From the NCBI GenBank assembly GCA_937901255.1, contig CALCHN010000009.1, positions 1 to 7,486 of the forward strand: DNA of 7,486 nt, read 5' to 3'. This DNA comes from an uncultured Flavobacteriales bacterium (GTDB lineage Bacteria; Bacteroidota; Bacteroidia; Flavobacteriales_E; Vicingaceae). The notes beneath the pieces were generated by a model that saw nothing but the letters and a program-made list of their open reading frames with translations, did no database searches and was not told where the DNA came from. Both the position numbers and the translations under genes were made by a program. Positions within the stretch are counted from its first letter, which is position 1. Every line of letters starts with the position of its first letter. Shown piece after piece: positions 6,692 to 7,486 of this stretch.

Positions 6692-7133
6692 TCAACTTTT
6701 TGCTCCAGAAAAACTTTCCATTATTGAATTCAAATTCATTAAAGGACAAGTGGACACACCCGAAGATTTTATCATTGATAAAGTGGACGGGCATCAATTG
6801 GAAAATACGCTCCAATTGGCATTTAATATAGAAGAAAAATTAGTTAAAGCTGATTATACGATTGAAATTAAAACTGAAAGCAAGGGCGAAAATCCCAAAG
6901 AATCGACAGGTAGTTTTCATTTGGTTTTTATATACCGTGTTGAAAATTTGGAGGAATTGGCTAAACCCGACAAAAATAATTTACTCGATTTGAATCCCGC
7001 TTTAGGTAATGCACTTTCATCAATAACTTACTCTACTTCAAGAGGAATTCTTTTAACCAGATTGCAGGGAACAGCTTTACAAAATTTTGTATTGCCGATT
7101 ATCAATCCAAATAAACTGCTTCATAACAAGTAA
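6681..7133 (+). CDS. SecB-like chaperone of a TAC module
   Basis: From the ATG at 6681 this encodes 150 residues, close to the normal SecB length (about 155 in E. coli). The C-terminal half is clearly SecB-like: LNPALGNALSSI at 104-115, TSRGILLTRLQGTAL at 119-133 and the ending LPIINPNKLL at 138-147. The N-terminal beta-strand region is more diverged. SecB proteins form tetramers that hold unfolded clients; in TAC modules the SecB-like member binds the antitoxin tail and allows it to neutralise the toxin, which is the likely role here. Another in-frame ATG exists at 6654 (nine residues further upstream), but 6681 gives the more typical length and an 11-base overlap with the antitoxin stop (ATGTCGGATAA), suggesting translational coupling. 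It is probably dedicated to this operon rather than to general export. Confidence 0.88.
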   Translation: MSDNQLFAPEKLSIIEFKFIKGQVDTPEDFIIDKVDGHQLENTLQLAFNIEEKLVKADYTIEIKTESKGENPKESTGSFHLVFIYRVENLEELAKPDKNNLLDLNPALGNALSSITYSTSRGILLTRLQGTALQNFVLPIINPNKLLHNK

Positions 7134-7184
7134 AAATGAATGACTTGGGAATACTCAGAAGAATAATTAATAGAACAAACAGCG

Positions 7185-7206
7185 ATTGATTTGTTTTTCA
7201 ATCAAT
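7185..7206 (+). terminator. Weak candidate terminator hairpin after the TAC operon
   Basis: ATTGATT (7185-7191) pairs with AATCAAT (7200-7206) around a T-rich eight-base loop, about 50 bases past the SecB-like stop. The stem is AT-only apart from two pairs and no T-run follows, so termination here is uncertain. Confidence 0.25.
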
Positions 7207-7244
7207 TGGGTTAGGATGACAAAACACCAGCTGCAAGCAGTAGT

Positions 7245-7345
7245 TTGGCAAAATGGAGGGTTTAGTGCTAAATTCAAGTTCAGTTGTTCGGTTGAACTTT
7301 AGTGCAAAAGGACCATTTGTGCTTCGAAATCCGCTTCTTTGCCAA
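7245..7345. repeat. Nested inverted repeat of about 100 bases
   Basis: Outer arms TTGGCAAA (7245-7252) and TTTGCCAA (7338-7345) enclose an inner hairpin AAGTTCA (7276-7282) with TGAACTT (7293-7299). The flanks of the inner hairpin also share a TTTAGTGC direct repeat (7261-7268 and 7298-7305). The structure abuts GCCAAAACGTT copy 2. The region 7134-7413 otherwise shows no gene. Confidence 0.5.
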
Positions 7346-7347
7346 GC

Positions 7348-7358
7348 GCCAAAACGTT
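7348..7358. repeat. GCCAAAACGTT repeat, copy 2
   Basis: This is the second copy of the 11-mer, 215 bases after the SecB-like gene. It is followed by GAAC, so bases 7356-7362 read GTTGAAC, which fits the GTTRRRY core of integron attC sites. No opposite RYYYAAC box was found, so it is not called attC. Confidence 0.55.
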
Positions 7359-7413
7359 GAACAAAGTCTTATATATTACTCCTTGATATTCAGTTATATA
7401 AACTGTTAAGCGT

Positions 7414-7486
7414 TGAAATACTGCTCACGAAGCCATTACATGGCATTTTTCCCGATATTCTGCTCGTTTGTGATAAAAACATGGGG
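7414..7486. repeat. Right copy of the island-flanking imperfect direct repeat
   Basis: This is the partner of the repeat at 46-116, in the same orientation, and it runs to the window edge, so its full extent is unknown. On the minus strand it reads TNEQNIGKNAM and then a stop (TAA at 7438-7436), the same peptide as in the left copy. The open minus-strand frame continues to the window edge, so this may be the 3' end of a gene outside the window, or a mobile repeat family. Confidence 0.7.

Noticed and set aside
6600..6815. Minus-strand open frame across the antitoxin-chaperone junction
   Set aside because: It is antisense to two recognised genes and shows no domain or coding pattern of its own.
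7245..7362. True integron attC site
   Set aside because: The GTTRRRY-like core is present, but I cannot find the partner RYYYAAC box or clear L boxes, and no integrase gene is in the window; it is reported only as a palindrome.
1..7486. CRISPR array, tRNA or rRNA gene, insertion sequence
   Set aside because: No regularly spaced repeats, tRNA-like cloverleaf, conserved rRNA sequence or transposase frame was seen on either strand.

Overview
The window looks like an accessory island from a low-GC Bacteroidetes genome, probably of the Flavobacteriia or Sphingobacteriia type. This is an inference from the AT-rich composition, the near absence of Shine-Dalgarno sequences before the start codons (AT-rich leaders instead), and the protein types present. 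All six convincing genes are on the plus strand, in two compact operons separated by 323 bases of non-coding DNA.

Operon 1 (433-5433) holds three tightly packed genes: an 809-residue protein with a complete Hsp70/DnaK-type ATPase domain and a TPR-like C-terminal region; a compact 395-residue superfamily 1 (UvrD/Rep-like) helicase with every core motif; and a 456-residue protein of no family I recognise. The third protein has a winged-helix-like C-terminal segment and ends in QSDLF, which fits the bacterial sliding-clamp binding consensus. Gene gaps are 1 and 11 bases, so the three are almost certainly co-transcribed and probably act together. I do not know a described system with this composition. 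It is the best candidate in the window for an undescribed system, perhaps genome defence or DNA-transaction control, but that role is inference.

Operon 2 (5757-7133) is a tripartite toxin-antitoxin-chaperone (TAC) module: a HigB/RelE-like toxin with a GTG start, an Xre-type HTH antitoxin with a C-terminal extension that resembles a chaperone-addiction segment, and a SecB-like chaperone whose start overlaps the antitoxin stop by 11 bases. In characterised TAC systems the SecB-like protein protects the unstable antitoxin, which represses the operon and neutralises the toxin.

The non-coding DNA is structured. An imperfect direct repeat of about 64 bases (about 72% identical by eye) lies at both extreme ends of the window and brackets both operons. 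An exact 11-mer, GCCAAAACGTT, lies on each side of the TAC operon, and a shorter related site (ACGTTAG) lies ahead of operon 1 at nearly the same distance from the first start codon. Several inverted repeats sit in the gaps. Together these suggest modular, cassette-like exchange of accessory genes at this locus. No tRNA, rRNA, CRISPR array, transposase or integrase gene was seen.
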